Below are positions 34,870-46,557 of a stretch of 64,000 nucleotides of DNA, piece after piece. The notes beneath the pieces were generated by a model that made no database searches, was not told the DNA's origin, and saw only the letters and a list, made by a program, of their open reading frames with translations. The position numbers and the translations under genes are program-made. Each line of letters starts with the position of its first letter. Position 1 is the stretch's first letter. Source of the stretch: Paramecium sonneborni (Eukaryota; Ciliophora; Oligohymenophorea; Peniculida; Parameciidae); the NCBI GenBank assembly GCA_905182985.1, contig CAJJDN010000004.1, positions 361,664-425,663 of the forward strand, written 5' to 3'.

Positions 34870-35525
34870 TCAAAAAAAAAATTGTTATTTAATATCATTT
34901 AATCCTTCACTAATAACATTTAATTATTATCTTAATGATTTATATTGAGGATCAATTTATAATATCTCCTTATAAGATTTTATTAGTATAAAAATATCAT
35001 CGCCTTATTTTTTTATCTAAAAATAAAAAATAAAGGATTAAATACATGATTTTAAACTTCATTTATATTTTCTTCTATATTTTTTTATTATTTCTAAAAA
35101 TAGTTGATTTAATTCTCAAGAAAATTAAATCTATCATTTAATATAAGATCTAATTATTATGGAAAGGTTTCAAAGTATTTTTCAATTGTTTATTGTTAAT
35201 AACCTTTTGAAACCTTCTCAATTAATTCTTCTTGAAGAGGTATTAAAACTTATGCTATTCGATTAATTAGTTATTCTAAAGCAATAAGCTTATTTTCAAA
35301 TTCATTAAATTTTTTGAAGTAAATAAAAATTCTATCTAGATCATCTTGTTTAATTTATATGTCTCTTAATACTGACTATAATTCAGTAAAAAATAAATCT
35401 AAAACTTCATAAGTAACAAACGATTTTGGGTTCAAAGATTTTAATTTAGTAACTATTTCTTAATTTAATTACGATTATCCACTAGATATATCAACTCTCA
35501 GACTTTTGCTTCTTGACTAATTCAT
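34870..35525 (-). CDS. Small coiled-coil protein
   Basis: 208 aa after removing a 29-nt intron (35017-35045). Splicing restores KSYKEILQIDPQYKSLRQQL at the end. It is mostly helical: LNPKSFVTYEVLDLFFTELQSVLRDI, then FEKLIALEQLINRIAQVLIP, and NFLENQINYFQKQQKNIEEN. No signal, TM or catalytic motif. No family recognised. The last codons are a Phe run read from 10 consecutive T before TGA. Confidence 0.72.
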
Positions 35526-35870
35526 TGTCTGTATTTTAATAATAAAAAATTTTATTATCTTAAATTTTTAATTAGTTCAATTAATCTAGTTAAATTTTAG
35601 TATTAGTTTTTATGTATTTATATTGCCTAATTATAAAAATTAAAAGAGATATCTGAATAAAAATCATAAATCTATACATAATTTTAACATTTTATATTAA
35701 TTATATTTTCTAACATAAAAATTTAAAATAATGTACTAATTGTTAAATATTATAATACATTTGAGATTAAAAAGATCTTTTTAGTAATGAATACAAATTT
35801 ATGAATTCTAATCTAAAATTTTTTTTAGTTCCCTTTTATTAGATTTAGAATATAAAATATTAAATTTTGA
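35526..35870. other. Divergent intergenic region
   Basis: 345 nt between divergent genes, no motif recognised. Confidence 0.4.
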
Positions 35871-36359
35871 ATGGGTACAAGTTGTTCCACTGAAAAATTT
35901 AAGATTTCCCCAACTGCTTCTACTTGTGAACTCTTAAGTTGTGATCATCCTCTCATTTTAGTGGCTCATCAATACAATTAAAATATAAATTTAATAGGAG
36001 AGTTAGAAGCTGCACCAACTATTGTAGAATAATATTGCAAAAAACTTAAAGATTTAAGTTAAGTACTTGAACCTGCATTAGAAAGATTAGAGAATGAAGA
36101 ACAGAATTTTCTTAAGATCTGGAATTTGATTTCTTCTATATTAAAGAATGTTTCTTCTTTGATAAAAGTGGCTTTGTAGGACCCTGTATTTATTGAATAT
36201 CTTCCAATTATCTCTTATAACCTTTAAGAGTAGTAAAAAGATTTAGAGATGCTAATTAATTAGAAGAAAGGATAATAGTAGATCAAAAGAGCTTAATCAC
36301 ATATTATATAGAGCAAAGTTATTAGAATTAACAAAAGACATTAAACTGATAAGATTTGA
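35871..36359 (+). CDS. Small protein with lipidation signal
   Basis: 162 aa in one open frame. It starts MGTSCST, combining an N-myristoylation Gly2 with a nearby Cys5 that could be palmitoylated, so membrane association is likely. The rest is helical (LEAAPTIVEQYCKKLKDLSQVLEPALERLENEEQ). The end is uncertain: a 34-nt intron (about 36252-36285) would shift the frame. Coding-like residues further down (KAPELIEYLKNVGGGPSFDIYP at about 36450-36510) look as if they belong to it but cannot be joined by a normal intron. The gene may be longer than shown or decaying at its 3' end. Confidence 0.55.
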
Positions 36360-36599
36360 ATATTACATAATCATTATATCCTCAATTATCATTATTATTA
36401 TGATTATTTTTGATTTACCTAATTTTTTTTTGGTTGATAAAATCTCAAAGCACCAGAATTAATTGAATATCTTAAAAATGTTGGTGGTGGTCCGTCTTTT
36501 GATATTTATCCAATATAAGATTAACAATTCATACACTAAATAGCTGAGTACCTCTTTATTGTTATAAAATTACATATTTTTCTTTTGTTTCAATAATTT

Positions 36600-36914
36600 T
36601 CACACTATTTTTGTAATGCTAATAAAATGATGCATAACCTGTTTATGCTTAATATTTGGTATCACTTTCAAATAAAGAATTTTAGCAATGAAAACATTAG
36701 TATACCCCTTATTTATTTTGCTTGCATTAATAATAAATTTTACATCCCAAAATTCTCCTGTAAAAGGTCTTTCCATTCCTTTTCCTATAGCAATCCAATA
36801 ATGATGAGGATCCATGGATAATCTATCTAGTCTTATTTCAACTTTTTTATTGGGTTTGATTAAGTTCTTATTTATTGCTTCAAGAATTTTTGAGTATTAA
36901 AACTTGATTTTCAT
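36600..36914 (-). CDS. UBC-fold-like short protein
   Basis: 104 aa, single frame. The order RLDRLSMDPHHYWIAIGKGM, PFTGEFWDVKFII and KILYLKVIPNIKH faintly follows ubiquitin-conjugating E2 proteins (W...PY.GG.F...I.FP...P.V.F.T.I.HPNI). The HPN motif is degraded to IPN, and the region that should hold the catalytic Cys is absent. It could be an inactive UEV-like protein or the remnant of an E2 gene. Low certainty. Confidence 0.35.
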
Positions 36915-37059
36915 TGTTTTTAATTTTACGCATATAAATAATATAATTGCCAAATCAAATTATTAAACATTAATCAAATAAATTAAAAACATTAAAAATT
37001 CAATAATATTAAAACTATGAAAATTTATTCTCTACCTACTCTTATTGAGTAAAAATTTT

Positions 37060-37635
37060 AATAATTTCTTATTTTTCTTTAAAATGATTTAATTTTTTTT
37101 CCCCAATCTTTCATAATAATTTACTTTCTAAATAAATTTCTTTATTTTCTATTGCTTCTCCTTTTTTATACTTTTTATTCGGATCTAGTAATTTTTTTCC
37201 CCATTCCGTTGAATCTCTTTCTTTTAATTTAATACTTAAATTAGTAGCTTCGTCATCAGTACCAGTTTAACTTGAATCTATATAATTTTCATGTATTTTA
37301 TAATCCAATTATTAAGTCTTGAGTTTCCATAAATATGGTAATAAGCAAGTATATAGTGATTTTGTGATGGTTTGAATATTTTTTTTCTAAATACAAAATG
37401 ACATCTAAAATTAAAGTATCATCTTTTGCTCTCATTGATTTTGAAGTATTTTCATTAGTATTGAGATTTTTCAAGACCATCAATTTACACGTTGGGCTTA
37501 CACTTCTCTATAACTTATTATGATTTAGTTTCTTCTATTATTCTTCGTACATACGTCCATTATATTAATTAATTTTATCAAGAATTTAATGATTATTTTT
37601 ATTTTAAATTTATAATCACTGAATATATATAATTT
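37060..37635 (-). pseudogene. Truncated copy of the 8-kb zinc-finger gene
   Basis: Strong nucleotide similarity to about 8.39-8.96 kb, on the same strand, including the 5' flank. The ancestral ATG is ACG here. A deletion of a few tens of bases near 37347 removes the equivalent of the KKIDVDKNTY region and shifts the frame. The copy stops before the cysteine-rich C-terminal half. A 61-aa ORF starting at an internal Met is the residual readable part. Clearly a pseudogene by deletion and truncation. Confidence 0.8.
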
Positions 37636-37766
37636 AATAATAGTTTATTAAGATTTAATAATCTAAATGACATTTTAATGTAATAAATATAAAGGCATAT
37701 TCGATATATTAAAATAATTTATGAAACATTAATCATTATTGATTACAATTTTAAGCCGAAGTAGTA

Positions 37767-37930
37767 ATGAAAATTTTTTGTTTTTTTGCTTTTAACCAAT
37801 TCAGATAATTTTTGTTGCTAAATAATATTATGTCAAAGAGGGATGAATCCAAAAAAAGATTACCAAACTATAAGGAAGGAACTCAAATAAATCAATTAAA
37901 GAGTAATTGTTATCACTTTTTTAATAAATA
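37767..37930 (+). pseudogene. Fragment of a crystallin-like gene copy
   Basis: Similar to the first about 200 nt of the 17.0-kb secreted gene: an ATG followed by a hydrophobic stretch (MKIFCFFAFN), then near-identical DNA at about 37850-37915 over the KKKGLPTF...IKEQLSSL region. A frameshift and TGAs break it, and it ends just before the DHHC gene start. It lies directly beside the zinc-finger relic. Confidence 0.65.
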
Positions 37931-37941
37931 TAATAATTTTA

Positions 37942-39181
37942 ATGTAAAAATAAAAATATAAAGACTCAAGAAGTTCACTATATTTATATCAAATTTGGTA
38001 AACATAGAACAAAATTTTCTGTAATGGAAAATTATTTACTGGGTATATAAATGTATTAAATAAATTATAGATCTGAAAATCATAAATTATTAGCTAGTGT
38101 TAGTTTTATAACAATTCCTTCAATTCTATTTTATATATTTATGTCACCTGTAAACGATATGAAAATATTAGGAATTTGTGAAAACTGGATAAAATGGATA
38201 TACAGTTGTATTTGTGTTAATCTAAATAACTATTTATGTTTTTCTTTCAATCACAGTTTGTATGGATCCGGGAATAATTCCAAAAATAGTAATAATTATA
38301 GAGATAAAAGAGACCTGAATATGAAATGAATGAGGAACTACTTAATGTACCATAAAAATATTCAAAGATAGATTATAGGTTTATAATGGATTCAAAAATG
38401 TTTACAATATAAGCTCACTAATTTAAATTAAAGTATTGTTCAACTTGTATATATATAATACAATTTAGGCGCAATCTATAGACCAGCTAGAGCATCTCAT
38501 TGCCCTTAATGTGATAATTGTGTTGTTAGATTTGATCATCATTGTCCTTGGATTGGATAATGTATAGGAAGAAGAAACTACATTTATTTTTATTTTTTTA
38601 TCATGTCGGTCTCTTTTAAGTTGATTTTTGTATTTGGAGTATGCCTCTCTTATATTGTTGAAGAATCTAAAAAAAGATCAACAACTATGGATACATCAGA
38701 AGCTATATCACAAACATTATCTAATAATCCTGTAAGTATTATACTTGTAATTTATTCTTTTGGAGTAACTATTTTTATTTTAATTAATAGTTTTCTTGTT
38801 TTGTTGTGGGTCTTTGGTTCTTTCATACCTATTTAGTTCTCACTAATATGACAACTAACGAATATTTAAAAAAACATTGGATTGTGGTAAGTAAAAATCC
38901 ATTCAGAAGGTACTTAATTTAATAATAGATAGATAAAATATTTTCAAAAATATTGTTAATGTACTTACTTGTATAACTTAACTAAAATTTTTAGAATTAA
39001 AATAGTGCATATTTGACCCAAAGGAAAATGTACAGGTAAATTAATTTTCTTTATTTATTAAAAGAGTCCTATTAACACTTAAAATCATCTAAATGAAGTA
39101 AATGATTCTTCAAAATACAAAGAAGAAGATAAGATTCAGCAACAATAAAATATACAAATTCTAACAGAATTAAAACCCTGA
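37942..39181 (+). CDS. DHHC-type palmitoyltransferase
   Basis: 347 aa after removing eight introns (38043-38070, 38150-38171, 38289-38310, 38447-38468, 38765-38790, 38910-38932, 38971-38994, 39036-39064). The sum is a whole number of codons. The N-terminus YQIWQTQNKIFCNGKLFTG is the usual pre-TM motif, followed by two TM helices (SFITIPSILFYIF; TVVFVLIQITIYVFLSITVC). Then DPGIIPK and the Cys-rich domain ([42 protein letters not shown]) with the DHHC active site appear. Two more TM helices and the TTxE-type motif (NMTTNEYLKKHW) plus NPF follow. It transfers palmitate to protein cysteines, on an internal membrane. Many introns, all tiny. Confidence 0.95.
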
Positions 39182-39235
39182 TTAATATTATTTATTCAAT
39201 TCATTAAAATTTTATCTCTATAAATACTTAATATT

Positions 39236-40022
39236 TCATTATCCAAAATTTTATTAATCTGATGGTTAAATATTTTTTTTTTCAATTAAATCTTAAATTC
39301 TTTTTACTTAGTCGCTTGTTTTGATATTATTGAGTTATAATGATATTGATTTCAACAGGATAGCTGGCATTCTAGCTAAGTGATGTTAAAGTGCATTTTC
39401 AATCCAATCAAGAGTTCTTAATTTATGTAATAAAAATTCAACTTAAGTAGAATCAAGTCTTTCTGTACATGGACCTGTTTTCATCATTGTTGATATTATA
39501 ATTTGATCATCTAAAGAAGTTAAAGCTGTACAATAAGCTTCATTGATATTATCTTTCTAAAATTATAAAATAAATTAACTTTTAATTATTCCTCTACTTT
39601 TAACATTATTTTTTATTATTCTTAAATTTTTGGATCTTTGACTTAAATTGGTGGAGAATTCTATTCCTTTATTAATTTGCTATCATTTGTTAAAATTGAT
39701 TAATCTCTATTTCTTAATGGCGATGCTTCAGAAGTAGATTTTTAATTATGTTCTCTTTCTTTACCTTCAGTTTCACTTATTTTTCTTGAATTTAATTCAA
39801 AATTTGATTCCCCTAATTTAGATTCTGAATTTTATTCACATTTTTAACAAAAAAAAAAGGAATCTTTAATTTTTGAATTTTGTTATTATTAATCTTATGA
39901 AGCCACATCTAATGAATCAGATACAAGTTATTAATTTTACTTAATTTCTTAATGAAGTAAACATGGAATCATTTAATCTTCATATGTGGCAACTAGTTGT
40001 ACTTTCTATTTCTAATTAAGTA

Positions 40023-40054
<32 letters not shown>

Positions 40055-41671
40055 GATTATTGTTATTCTTATTGATTCAATTTTCTATTGATTGTATCAT
40101 TCATTTTCTCTAATAATAATTCTATTCTATCAATTCTCTAATTAATTTTAGAAAATTCCTGTTTGGTTACTAATTAAGATTCTTAAATTCTATTATTAAT
40201 TAATTATTCATAATAAACCTATTGTTTAGCTTTAGCAGAATCACACAATTTAATTAAATCTGTTTATTATTATTATTTTTTAGGTGTTGAAGAATTTAAA
40301 ACTTATTAGGAAGTCTAAATTTCTTAGCTTAAATTGATTTATTTTTTTTTAGAACTGGAACAAGCACTATTAATTTTATAAGGAGACTATATTAATTAAA
40401 TTTATTCTTAATGAGGTGATACTAATAAGTTATTTTCTGTAAAAATTTATATCTGAGATTATTTTTTTTCATTACTAAATTATTGATAATTTTATTTAGG
40501 AAAATAAACCTCACTTTTTAAATGATATTCCTATCTAGGAGCTTGTTATTTTTGTAAATCAAAATCTCTTGGTTTATTTTCAACGATTTAAATGTCATCA
40601 GGTTTTTTTTCAAAAAAACTTTTATTTGCATTTTATTTAAATACTGACTTATGTTCTCTAAAAGATGGTTATTAAAATATATGAGACTCTTTCAGTTAAG
40701 TAATAGCATTAGTAGCAGCATCTCTTACATGTTTAATTTTATCAAATCTTAATTCATTAATCTTATTTTAATATTAGTCATTAGCTCTAAAATAATGTGG
40801 AAAAATAACACTTAATGTATACAATATGTCGACTGCAATTTTACTAATCATAACAAAAATGATACCGTGAATTCCATTCAGATGATTATAAACAATTACA
40901 AATTGTATTTAAACAATCTTCCAAATTAGGTTCAAATATTTCCTCAACAGTTAAAATTATACTTAGAAGACTTTCTAATAATCCTTATTATGTTTAACAA
41001 TGAGGTGATCTTAGATAAATATAATGAGTTTACTTCAAAATCTCTAAGGTTTTTTGAGTGTATTATTTACATACAAGTTCTAATAATTGAGATTCACTAG
41101 TTTTAATAATTCTACATAAAGAAGCTGCACTTATTAATTAAGCTACTTTATTATGATGCACAAAATTAGATTACAATAATTCGGTTATTTAAAAGAATAA
41201 ATCATATTTATTTAGAGAAGTTTGAATAGTAAATTCATTTATATTAGCAAATATATCTGAGATTACCTGTAAGAAAGATGAATCTCCTATAATAAAATAT
41301 TACATATGTCTATACCTTCTTGAATTCTTTTATTAATAATTTGAACAATTCTTGGTATTTATTCTTCAATATCATTGCCTCTTATTTCAGCTAAGAGACC
41401 AAATACTTTTATATAATCCTTCTTTGCTTATTTAGATAAATCATTGGAATCAAGTAGATTAGTTAAAATGACAAATTAATTTAATGACAATTAGGCAATC
41501 AATGATCTCAATTCACTAAATCCAGTCTATGCTGTACTTTGAGAACTAAAGTAGTAGTTTACAATTATACTGTAGTTTTGCTAATGAAGCCAAGAGTATA
41601 GTTCTTAATTATTAATTAGAATCATAGGAACTTTATTGTCTTCTTGATTTATTTAAAGCACTACTATTCAT
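39236..41671 (-). CDS. TOG/HEAT-repeat microtubule-binding protein (TORTIFOLIA1-like)
   Basis: 778 aa after removing introns 41546-41570, 41287-41315, 40844-40865 and 39557-39579 (25, 29, 22, 23 nt). The first about 260 residues are HEAT-like repeats: LNQFVILTNLLDSNDLSKQAKKD, NKVAQLISAASLCRIIKTS, EWNSRKIAVDILYTLSVIFP, KIKHVRDAATNAITQLKES. The W..RK.A.D.L and HVRDAA.NA turns are those of TOG domains in plant TORTIFOLIA/SPIRAL2 proteins. The middle is disordered and Gln-rich, with a run of nine Gln encoded by TAA near 40020-40050. The C-terminal unit (TERLDSTQVEFLLHKLRTL) is conserved-looking. It probably binds microtubules. Confidence 0.75.
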
Positions 41672-41715
41672 TTTAAATTTATTTATAATATAACTGCTCA
41701 ATAATAAAAAAGCTT

Positions 41716-42202
41716 TCATAAAATGTATTTTGTTGTAATCAATTTTACGAAGTCTTCATACCTTATTTCCAAATCTTTATCTGGATTTGCTTCTTTAATT
41801 AATTAATTTGCTTCTTCTTCAGTTAATCTTTCCCCCATAGACTTTACCATATGTCTTAATTCATTAGCATTTATTGTTCCTTTATTAGACTTATCTAATA
41901 TTCTAAATGCATCCATTAATTCTTCTTCTGGATCTACATCTCTATGTTTTCTTGCCATTAAACTAAGAAATTCAGGAAAATCAACCATTCCTGTAGAATC
42001 AGGATCTACATCATTTTTCATTTCACTTAATTCAGCCTCTGTTGGATTTTAATTCAATGATCTAATTAATAATCCCAAATCATCAACCTTTATAACTAAA
42101 ATTATATTGATTTACTTTTATTTTATTATCACCATCTTTATCAAAGAGAGAGAATGCTTCTTTATAATTTGCAATTTAATCTTCTGTTAATTATTGGTCC
42201 AT
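41716..42202 (-). CDS. Calmodulin-like EF-hand protein
   Basis: 152 aa after removing a 28-nt intron (42088-42115). It has the calmodulin layout of four EF hands. EF1: [20 protein letters not shown]2: [21 protein letters not shown]3: [19 protein letters not shown]4: [14 protein letters not shown], whose first loop residue is Asn instead of Asp. The linker [18 protein letters not shown] and [11 protein letters not shown] closely follow calmodulin. It is not calmodulin itself: EF1 and EF3 have substitutions (KSNKGT), and a closer relation to centrin or CaM-like proteins is possible. It shares a 16-nt spacer with divergent SRP9. Confidence 0.92.
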
Positions 42203-42218
42203 TAATTTAAATAATATA

Positions 42219-42515
42219 ATGCTTAAATCGTGGGATTCATTTATGACAGCAGCTTTAGATTTGATTATGGAATCACCTTAAGCTAGAGCCAAAGTTAAAT
42301 ACTACAAAATCAAGTAAATAGCTCTACTCACAGTCACAGATGATAAAAAGCATTGCATCTTTAAATCAAGAAACGTGGATGAGATTGAACAATTTATTAA
42401 ATTGACAAGCAAACTTATGTTGAATGTAGATCCAAATGAAGTTAAAGAAGATCCTCAAGAACAAAAAACAGATAAAAAATAAGGCAAGAAAAAAGGAAAA
42501 GGAAACAAAAAATGA
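42219..42515 (+). CDS. SRP9: SRP9, signal recognition particle 9 kDa subunit
   Basis: 98 aa, single exon. SWDSFMTAALDLIMESPQARAKVKYYK, then IALLTVTDDKKHCIFKSRNVDEIEQFIKLTSKLM follows the SRP9 fold and key residues (W..F...A..L....P...R...KY, V.DD..C...K). The C-terminus is extremely Lys-rich (DKKQGKKKGKGNKK), as in several protist SRP9s. It works with SRP14 on the Alu part of SRP RNA to pause elongation. Length fits (human 86 aa). Confidence 0.85.
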
Positions 42516-42815
42516 GCTTTATATATCTATATAATTTTATTTTATATTTTCTTCTTAATTCATCTTAAAAACTATAAAATAGAATTAGATTTTAATCTAT
42601 TCAATTGCTAATACTATGAAGGAAGTAGTGTTTTTAATTTTAATGTATTTATCAACTAATAAACTTGTTTTATAATTAGGAAATTTTTTAATTTAAAATT
42701 GTTCTATAAATAAATTATTAGTAGGAATTAAAGAATTCCAAAATTCAGAATTTATCAATTCTAGTAATATAAAGCTTTATGAAATATTCTTAAAGCCATA
42801 AATAAATTTAGTTGA

Positions 42816-44876
42816 ATGACAGATAAACTTTAGTCAATAGGTAATATCATTTAAGATAATTGTAGTGAACAGAGAAGAACAACTTGTAAATACAGATAAT
42901 AGAGCTGAATTTTCACTCGGTAAATTTACACCAATTGAACTAGCTTGGGATAAACTTATTATAAATGCTACAATAAAAGTGGGAAAGGTAGCGTTAATAT
43001 ATTAATATAGAATACAACAGAAAAATGTTTACTTAATAATCTTAAAGGAGTAATGAAACCTGCACATTTTACTGCAATTTTAGGTCCATCTGGATCAGGA
43101 AAAACTACATTACTAAACTTTTTATCAGGACGTTTAATATCTGATAATTTAAAAATATCAGGAGAACTATCATTAAATGGGAAAAGAATAGATGATATTG
43201 ATAAATTTAATGATTAAATGGCTTATGTTATGTAAGATGATATCTTATTAGCCACATTTTCACCAAGAGGTATTAAATAGAGAAATTATAATAGAGGCAT
43301 TTTATTTTTCAGCTAATATGAGATTGACAATCAGTCCAGAAGAAAAAGCTTAAAGAGTTGAATCTTTAATAAGAGAATTAGGAATAACAAAATGTGCAGA
43401 TACTAGAGTAGGAAATACATAAATTAGAGGTGTATCAGGAGGTGAAAGAAAGAGGGCAAGTATAGGAGTGGAATTATTAACAAATCCAAGTCTTATATTT
43501 TTAGATGAACCAACTACTGGTTTGGATTCATCTACTGCATTATAAGTAATAGATCTATTGAAGAGATTGGCAAAAAATGGTCGAACTATTGTTAGTACTA
43601 TACATTAACCATCATCTGAAATTTTTAATAATTTTGATAGACTAATGTTATTAGTTAGAGGAAATATTATATATTAAGGAGATGCAGAATAAGCTATTAA
43701 TTATTTTGCTAATATGGGTTATTCATGTCCTAACTTTTCAAATCCTTCTGATTATTTTATGAAGTTAATGAATGAAGAAGGACTTTTAGTAGAAAAAATA
43801 TAAGCAGGAGAATCTGAAGATTTTGATGAAGCTCAAATTAAATAAGAATTTGAATAAAGATTAGAAGGATTTATTAATAATTACAAAAATTCTAATATGA
43901 TTAAAGATTTAGAAACCAATGAAACTGCGTTAATTAAAGAAAATGATCTAGGATTTCATATTGGATTTATTTAATAATTTGTACTTATTTATTAAAGATC
44001 ATTTTTAAATGAAATTAGAAATCCTATGGATGTTAAATTGAAAATATTTTAATCTATTGTAAATGCTATTATGTTAATGCTTGTTTATTCAGATGTAAAT
44101 TTATATTCTATATTATTAGTTAGGTAAATATAACGAAGGATTATAAAATAGATTTGGAGCTTTATTTTTTATTTGTACAGCAAATGCATTTGGAGGAATT
44201 TAAGGTGCTTTACACACCTTTTCTATGGAAAGACCTTTATTTTTAAGAGAAAGAATTAATAAAACTTACAGTGTTCATTCTTTCTTTTGGGCTAGATCAT
44301 TAGCTGAATTTCCATTTTAAATAATATATCCTTCTCTTTGTGTTATTATTGTTTATTATGTTATTGGATTGAGTGATGAAAATGTAGGTAAATTCTTTAT
44401 GCTCATTTTCGTTTAATTCTTAACTTATCAATATGCTGTATCATATGGATTACTTTTATCAACTGTTATTCCTAAAATTGAAGTAGCAACTGCATTAGTT
44501 CCAGCCTTAGTTATTCCATTCATGATTTTAGGAGGATTCTTTGTCAATTAAGATAATATTCCTTATATATTCTATCCTTTCACTTATTTATCAATGTTTA
44601 AATATGGATTTGAAGCAGCTGTCATTGTAATTATTTTCAATTTATTTTTAGAATGAATTTGATGATGTTGATTATGAATGTATGCCAGACTAGTTATGCA
44701 ATCCAGTTAAGATGTTATCAATTAATTTGACTAAATGGGAATGCTGTTATATTTTAATAGGATTAGCTGTAGGAATCAGAATGTTAGCCTATTTAGCACT
44801 TCATTTAATATCCAGTCCAGAAAAACCAAAATTATAATCACCTGAAAACATGCAAATAAATAACAAATCTAAATGA
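42816..44876 (+). CDS. ABCG-type half transporter
   Basis: 645 aa after removing introns 42841-42865, 42988-43010, 43270-43294, 44095-44119 and 44627-44651 (25, 23, 25, 25, 25 nt). The N-terminal ATPase has Walker [12 protein letters not shown] (about residue 74), signature [15 protein letters not shown], Walker [14 protein letters not shown] and an H-loop STIHQPS. The C-terminal half has six TM helices ([65 protein letters not shown]). This nucleotide-domain-first order is the White/ABCG family, which must dimerise and usually exports lipids or sterols. The substrate cannot be predicted. Confidence 0.95.
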
Positions 44877-45610
44877 CTTTTTGTTTATTATTATATTATT
44901 AATTCTAAGATAATTAAAAAAAATATATTTACAAAAATTAATAGTATTTTTCCTAATTTTTAAGGTTAACTTTATTAGAACCTCAAATACTATATAATAC
45001 CTCAATAAAATAATATAATTGATACTCAAAGAAAAATCTCTAGAAAATTTTGTCGATGCAGATCTTTAAAGTTAAATTGGCAGGTTTAAATTCTAATTTA
45101 AATCTCACACATTTTCATAAGAGAATTTCATTAGGATTTGTAAATTATTAAACAATAAATAAAAAATTAGGTTTAAATATAAAAAACTACCTATTCTATT
45201 TTAATTCTTCTAAAAAATAGATATTTTATAACTTACTTAATTTAATAAGAAGCATTGTTTTTAATAAAACTCAGTTTCTAGTTAATTTTTTATATTGTAA
45301 TGAAAACTTAAAATTACAAATTTTTAATATTTTTATCAAAAAGTAAATTTGAAAAATCTATCATTTTTACATAAAAATTATTGTTTATATCAATTTGAAA
45401 ATATCAGTCTGAAACATACATAACATACTTTCGAATTATTATTCTTTCTGAATAATTTATTTATAAATTTATAGTTATTATTTTCACGAGAAAAAATATA
45501 GTTATTTTTGAAATATAAAAATTACGATTAAGGACTCAAAAATCTCAAGATTAATAGCTTAAATACTTATAAATTATTTAAATTGCTTTATTTTATAATT
45601 AAAATTAATT
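44877..45610. other. Intergenic, no feature seen
   Basis: About 735 nt of very AT-rich sequence between same-strand genes. A 63-aa standard-code ORF on the minus strand here is not convincing. Confidence 0.4.
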
Positions 45611-45939
45611 ATGTAATCTTCAGTTACTTACTTTGAACTTTAGACTCTTATTTTCTTGATCATTTTCGGAATGATTATGATTTCATTGAAATACTTTCAA
45701 GATCCAAAACAAAAAGAATCGAAAGTAATTCTTCTTTAATTAATTGATAGTTAAAGCTTTGGAATCGTATGATCACTAATTATGAAGGTATTTAACTAAC
45801 CCTGGATGAAGAACAACTTTTAAAATAAACATTTAAGAACACCTTAAGAAATCGCACAGTGGCAATAAGTCCATCAATACCAAGATAAGTAAAATCTACA
45901 AAAAGGGTTAGCTTTTAATAATTTGATAATTAACTTTGA
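45611..45939 (+). CDS. Small single-pass membrane protein with RVxF motif
   Basis: 100 aa after removing a 26-nt intron (45725-45750). The N-terminus MQSSVTYFELQTLIFLIIFGMIMISLKYF is a signal anchor. The rest is cytoplasmic or lumenal: LDEEQLLKQTFKNTLRNRTV, then KSTKRVSFQQFDNQL. KRVSF fits the RVxF docking consensus for protein phosphatase 1, and the Arg-x-Ser could be phosphorylated. No family recognised. The coding composition and a normal intron support it. Confidence 0.65.
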
Positions 45940-46557
45940 GAATCTATCCTTTATTGATTTTCTTAAATTAGAATATTTACAATAATATACATCATTGTTT
46001 TTATTATTTTAAAAATTAATAAGTCATAAAATATATTGTCAAGCCTTCATACAGACTATCTCTATAATCAGATTCTAATAATTATTATAAGCTAACTAAT
46101 TTTATAAAACAACAAAATACATTATCTTCTTTTATTATTTCCATTAGAATTATGTAAAATATTTTTTTATTAATCAAAATTAAGTTGCAATACTTTCACC
46201 AAATCATAACTTTTTAACTATAATTCAATAATTTAAAGCTTATAATATTTCTTACTCATGTCATAGAGTTTAAAATTAGATAGCATAAAGAATAAAGTCA
46301 TCAACTCTATATATTTATATCTACCTTAATAAGAATTATCACTTTTTAAATTAATTTATTTTTCAGATTTTCTTAACTTAACAAGATTTGAAACCTTTTT
46401 TCAATGAATACTATTGTAATAAGATAATAATTATCAAATAATAAATTACTGAATAATAAATGAATAGATTAATTTCTTAATAAAAAAAATTAAGAATGTT
46501 AAGGGTACTATAACTTATAATATTAATCTAATTAATTCAAAATTGATTAAATAGGTA
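45940..46557. other. Intergenic between convergent genes
   Basis: About 620 nt, no gene recognised. Confidence 0.4.

Noticed and set aside
40010..40060. CRISPR-like or satellite repeat of ATT units
   Set aside because: Simple trinucleotide run that codes for nine Gln in the TOG/HEAT protein; no spacers.
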